DNA of 64,000 nt, from positions 1-64,000 of the forward strand of contig CAYPFY010000017.1 of the NCBI GenBank assembly GCA_964410105.1, read 5' to 3'. Shown here piece by piece: positions 7,247 through 16,321 of this stretch. Below the pieces are notes generated by a model. The model searched no databases. It saw only the letters and a list, made by a program, of their open reading frames with translations, and had not been told where the DNA came from. Numbering within the stretch: position 1 is the stretch's first letter; the number at the start of each line of letters is the position of its first letter. Position numbers and translations under genes: made by a program. This DNA comes from CAYPFY01 sp964410105 (GTDB lineage: Bacteria > Bacteroidota > Ignavibacteria > UBA10030 > SZUA-254).

Positions 7247-7981
7247 ATGAAGATCATAACCGTTTCGTCGCTGCTCCTGCTTCATCTAGTTGCTCAACCA
7301 ATGGATGCTCAGGAGACTTCCATTCACGAAAATCGGATGACGGTTTTTGGAAGTGGAACGATCGACGTTCCTGCCGACCGGGCCAGATTGAATTTTACCG
7401 TCAAAGGCTTTGGTTCCACTTTGCATGAAGCGGTAACGGTGGCACGGACGAAAGTCAACGAGATTACGAGTTCGCTGATTGCTCAAGGTCTCAAAGAATC
7501 CGACTTTTTCACCTCCCGGTTCGTAAGCGGTGATAACTTTGAAGGGAAGGCATTCCTCTCGTCACGCAGAGACTTTCGGGCACAAATCGACGTTAGTGTT
7601 ACAATCGATAGCCTTGACATACTCGAATCAGTCGTCAGTACGCTGAGCAAGGGGAACCTGGAGAGACTCTCCGATATCTCGTTCTCGCTGAGAAGTGATT
7701 CTAGCATGAAACTTGAAGCAAGGAGGCTAGCCGTCGAAAATGCCCAAATAAAGGCGGGAATTATGGCAAAGCAAATGGGCCTCGAGGTTGGAAGAGCACT
7801 CTCAATCGAAGAGTTACTCTCATATAATGATACTGACTTCTATATTCCCGAGAATCGGGCACTAGCCCTCCAAGCAGGTTTCATAAGGTCTGGGGGTGCG
7901 AGCTTCTTTGCACAAAGATTTGGCGTCAAATCGGGAGTAAGGATAACCTTTGAGATCACCGGTAAGATGAGCAGCAAGTAA
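7247..7981 (+). CDS. SIMPL-domain (DUF541) periplasmic protein
   Basis: 244 residues from ATG 7247 with AAAGGA upstream. A signal peptide (about 1-21, ending PMDAQ) precedes a single SIMPL/DUF541 domain. The domain starts with the typical MTVFGSGTIDVPADRARLNFTV-type strand, includes the paired helices with a VNEI core, and ends with a VRITFEI strand. Relatives such as YggE are periplasmic and linked to oxidative-stress tolerance, but no enzyme activity is established for the family. The gene is alone between B-type motifs at 6998 and 8011. Confidence 0.9.
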   Translation: MKIITVSSLLLLHLVAQPMDAQETSIHENRMTVFGSGTIDVPADRARLNFTVKGFGSTLHEAVTVARTKVNEITSSLIAQGLKESDFFTSRFVSGDNFEGKAFLSSRRDFRAQIDVSVTIDSLDILESVVSTLSKGNLERLSDISFSLRSDSSMKLEARRLAVENAQIKAGIMAKQMGLEVGRALSIEELLSYNDTDFYIPENRALALQAGFIRSGGASFFAQRFGVKSGVRITFEITGKMSSK

Positions 7982-8010
7982 TAGTAGTATCAGGATATCG
8001 CGTAGATGAG

Positions 8011-8031
8011 CCTAATCGAGATACGTCATGA
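8011..8031 (+). repeat. B-family intergenic motif, copy 4
   Basis: CCTAATCGAGATACGTCATGA, in two blocks CCTAATC-GAGATA and CGTCATGA, starting 30 nt after the SIMPL gene stop. It is the most diverged copy. GTTGGGT follows at 8046-8052, the same core as behind copy 3. The rest of the 256-nt gap has no gene that I can support. Confidence 0.4.
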
Positions 8032-8237
8032 ATGCCGATAGATGAGTTGGGTACATGGGAAGAGGACAAGATCTCACTCAGACAGGTATAGATTCCTTCA
8101 TTTATTTTCCGGAGGAGTCTTGATTCGTCAGTTCCTTCTCCCACGGTCCGAAAGTTCTGAAGTTTTCAGACACGTCGGCTCGAAGAAGGGCCGCACTATT
8201 TTTTCTGAGCAAAGTAAACAAGTGAAAGAGCGCAAAC

Positions 8238-9053
8238 ATGAATCGTGGATATATACTCGCTGGAATTTGGTCCTTTGGGATAGCATTCTCTCATGCCCAG
8301 ACCATGAATTCATTCCTCCTTTCCCAGGCTCGCTCACTAGTTGAAAAGGGAGATTACCTTTATGCGGCCCGGATGTTCAATGCCGTTGCGGAATCGTCGA
8401 GCGACTCCAGCGAAATTGCCGACGCGCTCTATGGAGTGGTCATTTGTGGAGATCGTGTGGCCCAGGTGTTCTCAATCCGCAAGAGAACATTGCTGGGATT
8501 TGACCCGAACGGCACATCCACCGTTCAAACGGAACTGACGAGAGCTGTCGAATCAGATGTCGATTCGTTGTCCGATCAAGGTATTTATCTCAAATTTGGT
8601 GGACCAGATGGATACGATTGTTGGAACGAAAACACCTCGATAAGAGAATTGCTTTCTACGAAATTCTCCACGACCGCCGCGGGCGAACTCGCCGCTTACG
8701 ACCTCGTCCCAAGAGATACAAGCGGCGATCCTCGTGTGGTTATTAAACGTGGAAATGCGTTTCTTCGAAGGTATCCCAAGTCTGCGTTCAAATACGACAT
8801 TTTCCACATTCTTGGTAGGGCCTGGCAAGACCTATGGGAAATTTCATCATGGCACGATGAAGGACGTCTGACCGAAGCCGAAAAAGGACATCCTGAGAAA
8901 TTTCGAGAACAAGCGATTCGCAATCTCACTCTGGCGCGGTCTAATCAGGGCAAATTGGTCAAGTTGAAATGGGACTCAGCCTCGGAGAAGGTTTTAAAGG
9001 AACTGAGCCGCAAAGGTTACTCTCACTCGATTTTCTACTTAAATACAGAATGA
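8238..9053 (+). CDS. exported helical protein of unknown function
   Basis: 271 residues from ATG 8238, with GAAAGAG upstream. The N-terminus (MNRGYILAGIWSFGIAFSHAQ) is a signal peptide. The first 60 mature residues (LLSQARSLVEKGDYLYAARMFNAVAES) look like one TPR-type helix pair, and the rest is mixed, with another TPR-like region around residues 175-240 (KSAFKYDIFHILGRAWQDL). No catalytic motif is seen. It probably acts in the periplasm as a binding or scaffolding protein, but that is only an inference from the helical pattern. It is a single gene between B-type motifs. Confidence 0.75.
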   Translation: MNRGYILAGIWSFGIAFSHAQTMNSFLLSQARSLVEKGDYLYAARMFNAVAESSSDSSEIADALYGVVICGDRVAQVFSIRKRTLLGFDPNGTSTVQTELTRAVESDVDSLSDQGIYLKFGGPDGYDCWNENTSIRELLSTKFSTTAAGELAAYDLVPRDTSGDPRVVIKRGNAFLRRYPKSAFKYDIFHILGRAWQDLWEISSWHDEGRLTEAEKGHPEKFREQAIRNLTLARSNQGKLVKLKWDSASEKVLKELSRKGYSHSIFYLNTE

Positions 9054-9431
9054 ATTTCGGCTCGTTCGTATTGCGTTTAGTGTGGAATTAATCGAGAAAT
9101 GGCAAGAGTTCCTTATCCATGCACCAACGGTTCGTGTTCCGGGCTCGATGAAAACCTCCTCGTTCGCTCCCTGACAACAGCGATCATCTTCTCCAATGGC
9201 TAGTTCGCGCCCATTTCAGGCTGGCTGTGGATCTTCACCGGAATCTCCTACCATTCGGAATGTACAGCTTGACTCTGATATTTTTTTTCGGCTCTTTGTT
9301 CCATGGCTTGTTTTCCAGTGGTTCATTGTTGTTAAGACAGTGAATTGTTTGTGCCTACTGGATGATAAGCCTTTTCCTTTCCCCCTTCAACTAAATTTAT
9401 ACACTCTCCAAGATGCTACCGGAGAATCATC
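9054..9431. other. 378-nt gap with B-family motif copy 5
   Basis: The B-family motif is at 9087-9107 (ATTAATCGAGAAATGGCAAGA, in blocks ATTAATC-GAGAAATGGC), 34 nt after the preceding stop. CGGTTCGTGTT at about 9128-9138 resembles the GTTGCGTGTT arm of the A and B elements. A 79-codon frame at 9196-9435 has no recognisable features and is not called. Nothing else was identified. Confidence 0.4.
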
Positions 9432-10262
9432 ATGATGAAGATTTCTTCGCTGATGATACTTCTCGCGTTCATCTCATCGTGTGATCGCGATCCCGTAGGG
9501 GTTTCGTCCCCCAAGTCACCGGGAGATAAACTGCCTGATCCGACAGCTACGTTGATCGCATCAAAGACCTCCTTGCGTTATGGCGGAGAATACATTACTC
9601 TCTCATGGAGCACCCATAATGCAACCCGCGCATCCATTTCTCCAAACCTTGGCGCGGTATCTCTTTCAGGCGATACCACTATCATGGTGAGGTCGACAAC
9701 AACGTTTGTACTGGCAGCGTCTAACGGTAAAACCTCAGATTCGGTCGGCGTAACCATCATGGTTTCGCTCCGGTTTGAGTTTGTTTACCCTCTCGACACG
9801 ACCAATCAGTGGACGTACAGATATCACTTCGCGTATGGAGAATGGACTCCCCGCGAGTCGGCCGTATCTTATGAAATCTGGGGAACTCATATCTGGTCGA
9901 TCAAATCGAGAGCCTCTACAGATAGTGAACAGACCTACACGCTCAACGATGTCAGGTTTGATACTCTCGTAGAAGGTGGAAATGTGTGGCCTTCTCTTCA
10001 GAATCAGGAGTTCTCGATTCAAGTCACTACGGAATCCATCCATTTAACTTGGCCGGATAGACCCCCCAGGATTTTCTGGTACATTCCTCGGTTTCCAAGT
10101 GTGCCAAGCGATACTCTATGGATACCTTCAGCAGAACCTTATTCTGACCATGCAAAATATGTCAATAACATCGGCCTTGTTCATTACTCAACTTTTTTCA
10201 TTAGCGCGAATTTCCGCAAATTCGAGTCACTGGACTTGATTGATACGTCCTTGCATCACTAA
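9432..10262 (+). CDS. putative lipoprotein with Ig-like N-terminal domain
   Basis: 276 residues; ATG 9432 (or 9435) follows GGAG. The signal ends in a lipobox-like FISSC, so Cys17 or so would be acylated. Residues about 35-110 (TATLIASKTSLRYGGEYITLSW, then ISPNLGAVSLSGDTTIMV and FVLAASNGKTSDSVGV) form an Ig-like beta domain of the type found before other domains in Bacteroidota envelope proteins. The C-terminal 160 residues are strand-rich and aromatic with no family assigned. Likely at the outer membrane. It is a stand-alone gene. Confidence 0.75.
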   Translation: MMKISSLMILLAFISSCDRDPVGVSSPKSPGDKLPDPTATLIASKTSLRYGGEYITLSWSTHNATRASISPNLGAVSLSGDTTIMVRSTTTFVLAASNGKTSDSVGVTIMVSLRFEFVYPLDTTNQWTYRYHFAYGEWTPRESAVSYEIWGTHIWSIKSRASTDSEQTYTLNDVRFDTLVEGGNVWPSLQNQEFSIQVTTESIHLTWPDRPPRIFWYIPRFPSVPSDTLWIPSAEPYSDHAKYVNNIGLVHYSTFFISANFRKFESLDLIDTSLHH

Positions 10263-10476
10263 GGAATTGGCATCCGTGTTGCTCCAAATTCCAAATACTT
10301 CTCACATGCTCGCAAACCAGCATCGCCCAACATGCTAAAGTACGACGCTGAACGCCTGCTTAGATATGAGGAGTCCCTTTCAATGGTTTGGAGTTTGGGG
10401 AGTGAATCTATTTGTAGTTCGCAAGACGGCAGCGCATCTGCGCATTCGTAAACTTACCGGAAAGGAGCAGATAAGG

Positions 10477-12576
10477 ATGAAACCAATCACGTGCATCCGA
10501 GTATTGATTGTTCTTGTCTTCACAACGTTCAGCCCAATCTCTGCGCAGTGGGTGCAAACTAATGGGCCCTTCGGAGGTCATGTGTACGCTCTCGCCGTGT
10601 CGGGTACGAATACCTTTGCAGGTACCTACGGACGCGGCGTATTCCTTTCCACCAACAACGGAGCTACCTGGACCGCCGTTAATAGCGGCCTTACACAACC
10701 ATCTGTTGTGTCGGTCATCGCCTCGGGAACGAATGTCTTTGCCGGGACTCCGGGCGGCGTCTTTCGGACGACCAACAATGGTACGAGCTGGGATGAGGTC
10801 AATACGGGTCTCACAACTACCTTTGTTCAATCGCTCGCCGTCTCGGGGTCCAATATTTTTGCCGGAACGGGGGGCAGCGGAGGTGTCTTTCTCTCCACCA
10901 ACAACGGTGCGAGCTGGAGTCCCGTCGATTCCGGATTGACAAATACTGATATAAGGTCACTCGCCGTCTCGGGCACGAATCTCTTCGCCGCGGCCTATTT
11001 TGGGGGAGTGTTTCGCTCGACCGATAACGGCACAAGCTGGACTGCGGCCAACACCGGCCTGGATTTTCCTGACGTTCGGTCGCTCGCTGCATCAGGCGCG
11101 AATCTCTTCGCGGGAACTTTCGGCGGAGGCGTCTATCGCTCCACCAATAACGGCACGAGCTGGGCTGCCGTCAATACCGGCCTGGCACATCTCGAAGTTC
11201 AGTCGCTCGCCGTCTCGGGCACGAATCTTTTTGCCGGGACTGGGACCGGCGGAGTCTTTCTCTCCACCAACAACGGCACAAACTGGACGGCGGTCAATTC
11301 TGGATTGACAGTGACAGATGTTCGGTCATTCTCCATCCAGGGAGCGAATCTCTTTGCGGGAACCAATGGCGGCGGGGTCTTCCGCTCGACGAACAACGGG
11401 TCAAACTGGACGACTGTAAATACCGGCTTATTAAATGCGACTGTCTTCTCACTCGCCGTCTCTTCCAACGGGCCAGGAGACACGAGCATCTTTGCCGGGA
11501 CTTTTGGCGCCGGAGTCTCCCGTTCAACCGACAACGGTACAAGCTGGACTGAGGTCAATTCTGGACTGACAAATACTGATGTTCGGTCCCTCGCAATACT
11601 GGGCGCCAATCTCTTCGCCGGGACATATAGCGGGGGCATCTTTCGCTCGACTAACAACGGAACGAACTGGACTGCCGTCAATACCGGTCTCAATACTATT
11701 AACCCACATGCATTCGCCGTTTCGGACACGATTATCTTTGCGGGCACCACCGACAATGGCGTGTTCATCTCAACCAACAGCGGCTCCGACTGGACTCCCG
11801 TCGATTCCGGTTTGACAAATCCTTACGTTTACTGCCTCTTAGTCTCGGGCACCAATCTCTTTGCAGGGACCATCGGCGGCGGGGTCTTTCGCTCGACGAA
11901 CAACGGCACGAGTTGGTCTAGCGTCCATACGGGCTTAACGTCTCTTTATATTTACTCACTCGCTGTCTCGGGCCCGAATCTCTTTGCGGGAAGCGAGGGT
12001 GGAGGAGTATTTCTCTCGACCAACAACGGCTCCAGCTGGACTCTCGCCAACAACGGTATGGGTGCCACTACCGTTGCGTCACTCTGGGTCGCCGGTCCGA
12101 ATGTTTTTGCCGGGACTGCCGGCGGCGGCGTGTATCTTTCGACCGACAACGGCACAAGCTGGTCCGACGTCAGTACAGGCTTCGACTATACGACTATTTA
12201 CGCTCTAGCTGCTTCGGGCCGGAATCTCTTTTTCGGGACTTTTGCCGAGGGAGTTTGGAGGAGGTCGTTGTCGCAAATGGTCACTTCCGTGGAGAACTGG
12301 GGGAGTCTCCCTTCCCGATTTGTCCTTGAGCAGAACTATCCGAACCCTTTCAATCCAAGTACCACCATACACTTCTCACTTCTTCATTCAGGGGAAGTGA
12401 ACCTCCGAATCTTTAATATTCTTGGCGAGCAGATTGCGACTCTGATCTCTGACCGCCTAACCGCAGGACCTCATGAGCTCGAATGGAACCCGCACCATCT
12501 GCCCAGCGGAGTCTACTTCTACCGGTTGCAGGCGGGTGCCTCCGCCGAGACCAAATCATTGATCCTTCTGAAGTGA
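10477..12576 (+). CDS. T9SS-secreted beta-propeller protein with 13 Asp-box repeats
   Basis: 699 residues. ATG 10477 is preferred over an in-frame ATG at 10366 because AAAGGAG lies upstream and a signal peptide (ending PISAQW) begins there. Thirteen consecutive repeats of about 42 residues share the core FAGT-x-GGGVF-x-STNNG-x-SW-x-x-V-N-x-GL. S-T/D-N-G-x-S-W is an Asp-box of the sialidase/BNR type, so one or two beta-propellers are expected, but no sialidase catalytic residues are evident. The last 90 residues start with NYPNPFNP and end SGVYFYRL...LLK. This is the type IX secretion C-terminal sorting domain, so the protein should be exported across the outer membrane. The ligand is unknown. 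Confidence 0.92.
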   Translation: MKPITCIRVLIVLVFTTFSPISAQWVQTNGPFGGHVYALAVSGTNTFAGTYGRGVFLSTNNGATWTAVNSGLTQPSVVSVIASGTNVFAGTPGGVFRTTNNGTSWDEVNTGLTTTFVQSLAVSGSNIFAGTGGSGGVFLSTNNGASWSPVDSGLTNTDIRSLAVSGTNLFAAAYFGGVFRSTDNGTSWTAANTGLDFPDVRSLAASGANLFAGTFGGGVYRSTNNGTSWAAVNTGLAHLEVQSLAVSGTNLFAGTGTGGVFLSTNNGTNWTAVNSGLTVTDVRSFSIQGANLFAGTNGGGVFRSTNNGSNWTTVNTGLLNATVFSLAVSSNGPGDTSIFAGTFGAGVSRSTDNGTSWTEVNSGLTNTDVRSLAILGANLFAGTYSGGIFRSTNNGTNWTAVNTGLNTINPHAFAVSDTIIFAGTTDNGVFISTNSGSDWTPVDSGLTNPYVYCLLVSGTNLFAGTIGGGVFRSTNNGTSWSSVHTGLTSLYIYSLAVSGPNLFAGSEGGGVFLSTNNGSSWTLANNGMGATTVASLWVAGPNVFAGTAGGGVYLSTDNGTSWSDVSTGFDYTTIYALAASGRNLFFGTFAEGVWRRSLSQMVTSVENWGSLPSRFVLEQNYPNPFNPSTTIHFSLLHSGEVNLRIFNILGEQIATLISDRLTAGPHELEWNPHHLPSGVYFYRLQAGASAETKSLILLK
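10615..12260 (+). repeat. tandem coding repeats, about 126 nt each
   Basis: The propeller gene contains 13 direct repeats at the DNA level, mostly about 126-129 nt long. Highly similar blocks (for example TTTGCCGGGAC-type starts and CCACCAACAACGGC in the middle) recur. Unit 7 is longer by a five-residue insert (SNGPGDTS). Such DNA is prone to unequal recombination and misassembly. Confidence 0.85.
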
Positions 12577-12682
12577 ATGGCAGACTATACATGACTGTCG
12601 TTTAGTTGTTACTACAGGTTGACCGATGCAGCCCTAGCACGCTAAGGTTCATGGCACAATCAAAAACTTTGTGGAGAGTGAG

Positions 12683-13096
12683 ATGAATGCCCATAGTAGC
12701 TATATGGTAAAAAAGTGGGAAGAAAACTCGTACGCCCAAATCTCGCCAAATTCCAAGTTGACCAAAGCGTCGGTTGAGTATCAGGTCACCGGAGAAATAG
12801 ACGGAAAGGCGCTCGTCGAATACCTGATGTTCTACCGCCACTTTGACCCAAATGATCAGCATAAGTCTTCGGCGTCATATATCGGGCTCATCCGGTTTGA
12901 TGGAAAGCTGAAGGATAAATCAGGCACTTTTGTGCTCCAAGACCATGGCACTTTTGATGCTGGGGGAGCGAGCTCAGTTTTGCAGATTATTGCAGGATCT
13001 GGTACAGGTGCGCTTCGAGGAATTATAGGAACCGGGAAGTATCTCGCCAACAAGGAGGGGTATTTCCTTGACCTGGATTATGATTTGCCCCAGTGA
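12683..13096 (+). CDS. DUF3224 family protein
   Basis: 137 residues from ATG 12683 (GGAGAG six bases upstream); GTG 12671 would add four residues. It matches DUF3224 over its full length: VKKWEE, KLTKASVEYQVTGEI, LVEYLMFY, a FDGKLKDKSGTFVLQDHGTF core, IAGSGTGALRGIIGTG, and a final YFLDLDYDL. The family is a small soluble beta-barrel (allene-oxide-cyclase-like in shape) with no proven activity. It has no signal peptide. It stands alone; a 280-nt gap with no gene follows, ending in ACGTTAGGATG at 13351-13361, which resembles an attC core. Confidence 0.88.
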   Translation: MNAHSSYMVKKWEENSYAQISPNSKLTKASVEYQVTGEIDGKALVEYLMFYRHFDPNDQHKSSASYIGLIRFDGKLKDKSGTFVLQDHGTFDAGGASSVLQIIAGSGTGALRGIIGTGKYLANKEGYFLDLDYDLPQ

Positions 13097-13377
13097 TCCG
13101 AAGGTCAATAAACTCTCAAATGGAGAAGATCGGCGACCCTCCACCCGGTGCGAAACAGCAGACTTTGGTCTTTGAAGCCGCTTCCGCTTTGCGCCGCCTG
13201 GTGAATAGGATGGGGTAGCGCAAAAAGTCAAATCTGGCGGCTTGTGTTGAGAGTGGGGAGTGCACAATTCGGATTCTCCGGGATTTGGACCGGAAACAAC
13301 AGTGAGACCCAGGTACGGATACGGGTTGAAAGGCACCGTGCCGCAGATCGACGTTAGGATGACATGGGTTGACAGAG

Positions 13378-14076
13378 ATGATTTCTAAAACCAGGATGCT
13401 CTTTCTGGTTCAAAACCTCAGATGGAAAGAGATTGCAAGAGGAATCCAGGACAATCCCAGCCTGATCGATGTGCGCGATAAGAAAGGGCGCAATTGGCTG
13501 CATCTGTGCTGCAGCAATAACCTCCAAAAGAAGGGGTTGAAGCCTGAAGATAGCATCAGGACGGCCGAAGTTCTCATCAAGGGTGGAATCGATATCAACG
13601 TGGGGGCTTTCAGCCAGGGGGATTGGAAGGCGACACCTCTATGGTATTCTGTCGCCTTCGGAAGGAATGTTGCCCTCTCAGAGTATTTGCTTGCCTCCGG
13701 CTCCGACCCCAATTATTGTCTGTTTGCCGCAGCCTATAACGATGACGCGAAGGCAATCCGATTGCTTATCCGCCACGGAGCGGAAGGGTCTCTCTCACCG
13801 GTGTTTCTTGCCGCTGTTCAGTCGAATCGACTCTCCGCCGCTGAGGAGTTGCTGAATCTTGGCGCAGATGTGAACTTTCAGGATCGAAAGGGAATGACGG
13901 CGCTTCATTACCTTCTCAAGCGAGGACGTGACATCAAATACGTTCGCATGTTGCTCAAACACCGGGCTCGGACGGATATCAAGAATGTAACTGGGATCTC
14001 AGCTGCAGACATTTTAATGCGAAAAAGGGATCCTCAGTGGCGAAAACTTGTTAGTGCCCCAAGAGGCAAATGTTAG
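13378..14076 (+). CDS. ankyrin-repeat protein
   Basis: 232 residues from ATG 13378; a TTG at 13369 is possible but gives no better signal. At least four ankyrin repeats can be read: the first around DKKGRNWLHLCCSNN, then WKATPLWYSVAFGR, AIRLLIRHGAEG, and the clearest in DRKGMTALHYLLKRG followed by YVRMLLKHRARTDIKN. Ankyrin repeats bind other proteins. It has no signal peptide, so a cytoplasmic role is expected. The next gene begins 16 nt after the stop, so the two are probably cotranscribed. No toxin-like or catalytic domain is present. Confidence 0.85.
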   Translation: MISKTRMLFLVQNLRWKEIARGIQDNPSLIDVRDKKGRNWLHLCCSNNLQKKGLKPEDSIRTAEVLIKGGIDINVGAFSQGDWKATPLWYSVAFGRNVALSEYLLASGSDPNYCLFAAAYNDDAKAIRLLIRHGAEGSLSPVFLAAVQSNRLSAAEELLNLGADVNFQDRKGMTALHYLLKRGRDIKYVRMLLKHRARTDIKNVTGISAADILMRKRDPQWRKLVSAPRGKC

Positions 14077-14092
14077 ACACAGGGAATATATT

Positions 14093-14761
14093 ATGACAAC
14101 GATAAAAAAGGAGACGCTTCAGTTTCTCAAAGATCTGAAGTCGCATAATAACCGGGACTGGTTCAATGCGAATAAGGATAAATTCGTCCGTGCAAATGAG
14201 AACTTCACGGAGTTCGTTCAAGGGCTGATCGGCGAAGTTTCCAAATTCGACAAATCTGTCTCAGGGCTTGATGCTAAAGAATGCGTATTCCGCATTTACC
14301 GCGATGTCCGGTTCTCGAAAGATAAGTCGCCTTACAAAACACACCTTGCGGCGACGTTGATGGGAAGAGGAAGAATGTGCGGAGTTGCCGGCTATTATTT
14401 ACACCTGGAGCCGGGCAACGCTTTCCTTGCAGGAGGCGTACATATGACAGATCCCGAAAACCTCAAAGCGATCCGAGAAGAAATCAGTAGCAATGGAAAG
14501 GTCTTTTTGAGAATTATTGCCGACAAGGAGTTTAAGAGCACTTTTGAGATTGTAGGGGAAAAACTGGTCAAGGTTCCTCAGGGATTCGATAAGGAAGATC
14601 CGATGGGAGATTATTTGAAGTTTAAGGAACTGATGATCCACCATTCAGTTAACGACAAAGAAATCCTGTCCGACGGTTTCACATCTTATTGTGTGAAGAT
14701 TATCAGGAGGATGGTGCCGTTTAACTCATTTCTGAATAAACCGATGGTTAAGTCACGATAA
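14093..14761 (+). CDS. DUF2461 family protein (TIGR02453)
   Basis: 222 residues from ATG 14093 with AGGGAA upstream. The start FLKDLKSHNNRDWFNANKD, the centre FRIYRDVRFSKDKSPYKTHLAA and the GYYLHLEPG segment are diagnostic for DUF2461. The family is soluble, present in many bacteria and fungi, and has no established function. Sixteen nt separate it from the ankyrin gene. A 7-nt inverted repeat (GCGCTCC 14789-14795, GGAGCGC 14828-14834) lies downstream and could mark the end of this transcript. Confidence 0.9.
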   Translation: MTTIKKETLQFLKDLKSHNNRDWFNANKDKFVRANENFTEFVQGLIGEVSKFDKSVSGLDAKECVFRIYRDVRFSKDKSPYKTHLAATLMGRGRMCGVAGYYLHLEPGNAFLAGGVHMTDPENLKAIREEISSNGKVFLRIIADKEFKSTFEIVGEKLVKVPQGFDKEDPMGDYLKFKELMIHHSVNDKEILSDGFTSYCVKIIRRMVPFNSFLNKPMVKSR

Positions 14762-14855
14762 CGACTCGTGCGCAGATGAAGGAATAATGCGCTCCCCACG
14801 TCTATGGTGCGATGCTGCGCCAATTGTGGAGCGCCGTGTTCGATGAGGAGATACG

Positions 14856-15653
14856 ATGGAACCTAAAGTCATATTCGTAACCGGGACAACTTCGGGCTTC
14901 GGCCTCTCGATGGCGGAGAGGCTTGCATCAGAAGGCCACACGGTGATTGGAACGAGCAGAAATCCCGAGAAGATGAAACCGAGTTTCGAGCTTTTGAGAC
15001 TTGACGTCACCTCAGAAGCTTCGGTAAAACGGTGCGTCTCCGAGTTACTTGCTCACCATCCGGTGATCGATGTTGTGGTTAATAATGCCGGTGTGGCAGT
15101 GACAGGCGCAATTGAGGAAACTCCCCTCGAGGATGCACGAATGCAATTTGAAACTAATTTTTGGGGCCCGATACGAGTTCTCAAGGAGATTCTCCCCGCA
15201 TTGCGGCGCCAACGGCGGGGTCACATTATCAACATCAGTTCACTCGCGGGCCTGATTGGAATCCCCTATCAGGGATTCTACACGGCCTCGAAGCATGCGC
15301 TCGAAGGTTATTCCAAATCATTGAAAGCGGAAGTAGAGCCTTTCAACATCAAGGTGACTCTTATCGAACCAGGATTCTTCAGAACGAATCTACAGAATTC
15401 TTCCCACCTTGCAAAAGAGCGTGTCCCTGATTACGATGGCATTCGTCCCAAGGTGCTTGCCGCTATTAGGGAATCGGTCGATAATGCCCCCCCAGCAGAG
15501 ATTGTGGCGGCTGTTATCTCCCGGGTTGTTAATACCAACAAACCCCGCTTTAAGTATCGCGTTGGGAATCAGGCCAAGTTCCTTCCCATTCTCGACTTTT
15601 TCCTCCCGAAGATTTTTGACAGTGGACTCAAGAAAAAGTTCAAGTTGTCGTAA
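14856..15653 (+). CDS. short-chain dehydrogenase/reductase
   Basis: 265 residues, classical SDR. The Rossmann motif TGTTSGFG is at 9-16, NNAG at 76-79, the catalytic serine in NISS (128/129), and Tyr142 and Lys146 in FYTASKHALEG, so it should be an active NAD(P)-dependent oxidoreductase. A basic residue after the first beta strand region (TSRNPEK) favours NADP. The substrate cannot be told. It is followed after 66 nt by a cupin gene on the same strand. GAGGAG precedes the start. Confidence 0.93.
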   Translation: MEPKVIFVTGTTSGFGLSMAERLASEGHTVIGTSRNPEKMKPSFELLRLDVTSEASVKRCVSELLAHHPVIDVVVNNAGVAVTGAIEETPLEDARMQFETNFWGPIRVLKEILPALRRQRRGHIINISSLAGLIGIPYQGFYTASKHALEGYSKSLKAEVEPFNIKVTLIEPGFFRTNLQNSSHLAKERVPDYDGIRPKVLAAIRESVDNAPPAEIVAAVISRVVNTNKPRFKYRVGNQAKFLPILDFFLPKIFDSGLKKKFKLS

Positions 15654-15719
15654 GATCGCCTCTGATGACGCGTACTCATCACTATCCTCTAAAACATTCG
15701 GCGTGAAAGGAGTCGTGCA

Positions 15720-16250
15720 ATGAAAAAAATCGTTTCTATGAGGCATCAGGTTCGCCTAATTATCGTGACAGGTTGCGTGTTGGTGCTGTCGGTCTCGTCT
15801 TTGGCGCAGGCAAATGATTCCACTGTTCACGGTGTTGCGAGGAACATGGGTCAGATGACATTTATGACAGTGCCGGGACTCCCGACATGCACGCAAGGCT
15901 CTGTACAGAATGGCGACCCTTCAAAGGGCCCTTCTATCATCTTCGCCAAGATGGCAGCGGGCTGTATAATTCCGTGGCACTGGCACACACCAAACGAACA
16001 TCTCATGATCGTGAGCGGTGTCGCCAGCGCAGAGATGAAGGGTGAAAAGCCGGTTACGCTTCGGGCAGGAGGTTTTGCGATAATGCCTTCTCACCACATT
16101 CACCAATTTCGCGCCATCAAAGACTGTGTGTTGTACATCTATTCCGACGCAGCGTTCGATATTCATTATGTGGACGGGCAGGAAAAGGAAATCCCACCCG
16201 ACGAGGCGATGAAGGCCGTGAAGGAAACAGCGGCGAAGGAAATGAAGTAG
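15720..16250 (+). CDS. exported cupin-domain protein
   Basis: 176 residues from ATG 15720 with AAAGGAG upstream. A signal peptide (about 1-31, ending SSLAQA) precedes a single cupin barrel. Metal-ligand residues are in PWHWHTPNEHLMIVSG (H-x-H and E) and in the second motif MPSHHIHQF. The domain resembles small periplasmic cupins that bind a divalent metal; enzyme activity is not certain. It lies close behind the SDR gene and may share its transcript. The C-terminus is a lysine-rich helix. Confidence 0.85.
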   Translation: MKKIVSMRHQVRLIIVTGCVLVLSVSSLAQANDSTVHGVARNMGQMTFMTVPGLPTCTQGSVQNGDPSKGPSIIFAKMAAGCIIPWHWHTPNEHLMIVSGVASAEMKGEKPVTLRAGGFAIMPSHHIHQFRAIKDCVLYIYSDAAFDIHYVDGQEKEIPPDEAMKAVKETAAKEMK

Positions 16251-16321
16251 ACCTGGAATTACGACGTACGTGCATTTCTCGTCCGGGGATTTTCGGCTTA
16301 CGTCCTCACACAGCTACACAA

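Noticed and set aside
9196..9435. A 79-codon plus-strand frame
   Set aside because: No ribosome binding site, no family features, and it runs into the start of the lipoprotein gene.
10615..12260. CRISPR-like direct repeats
   Set aside because: The repeats are 126-129 nt, in one open frame, and code for Asp-box units of a propeller protein.
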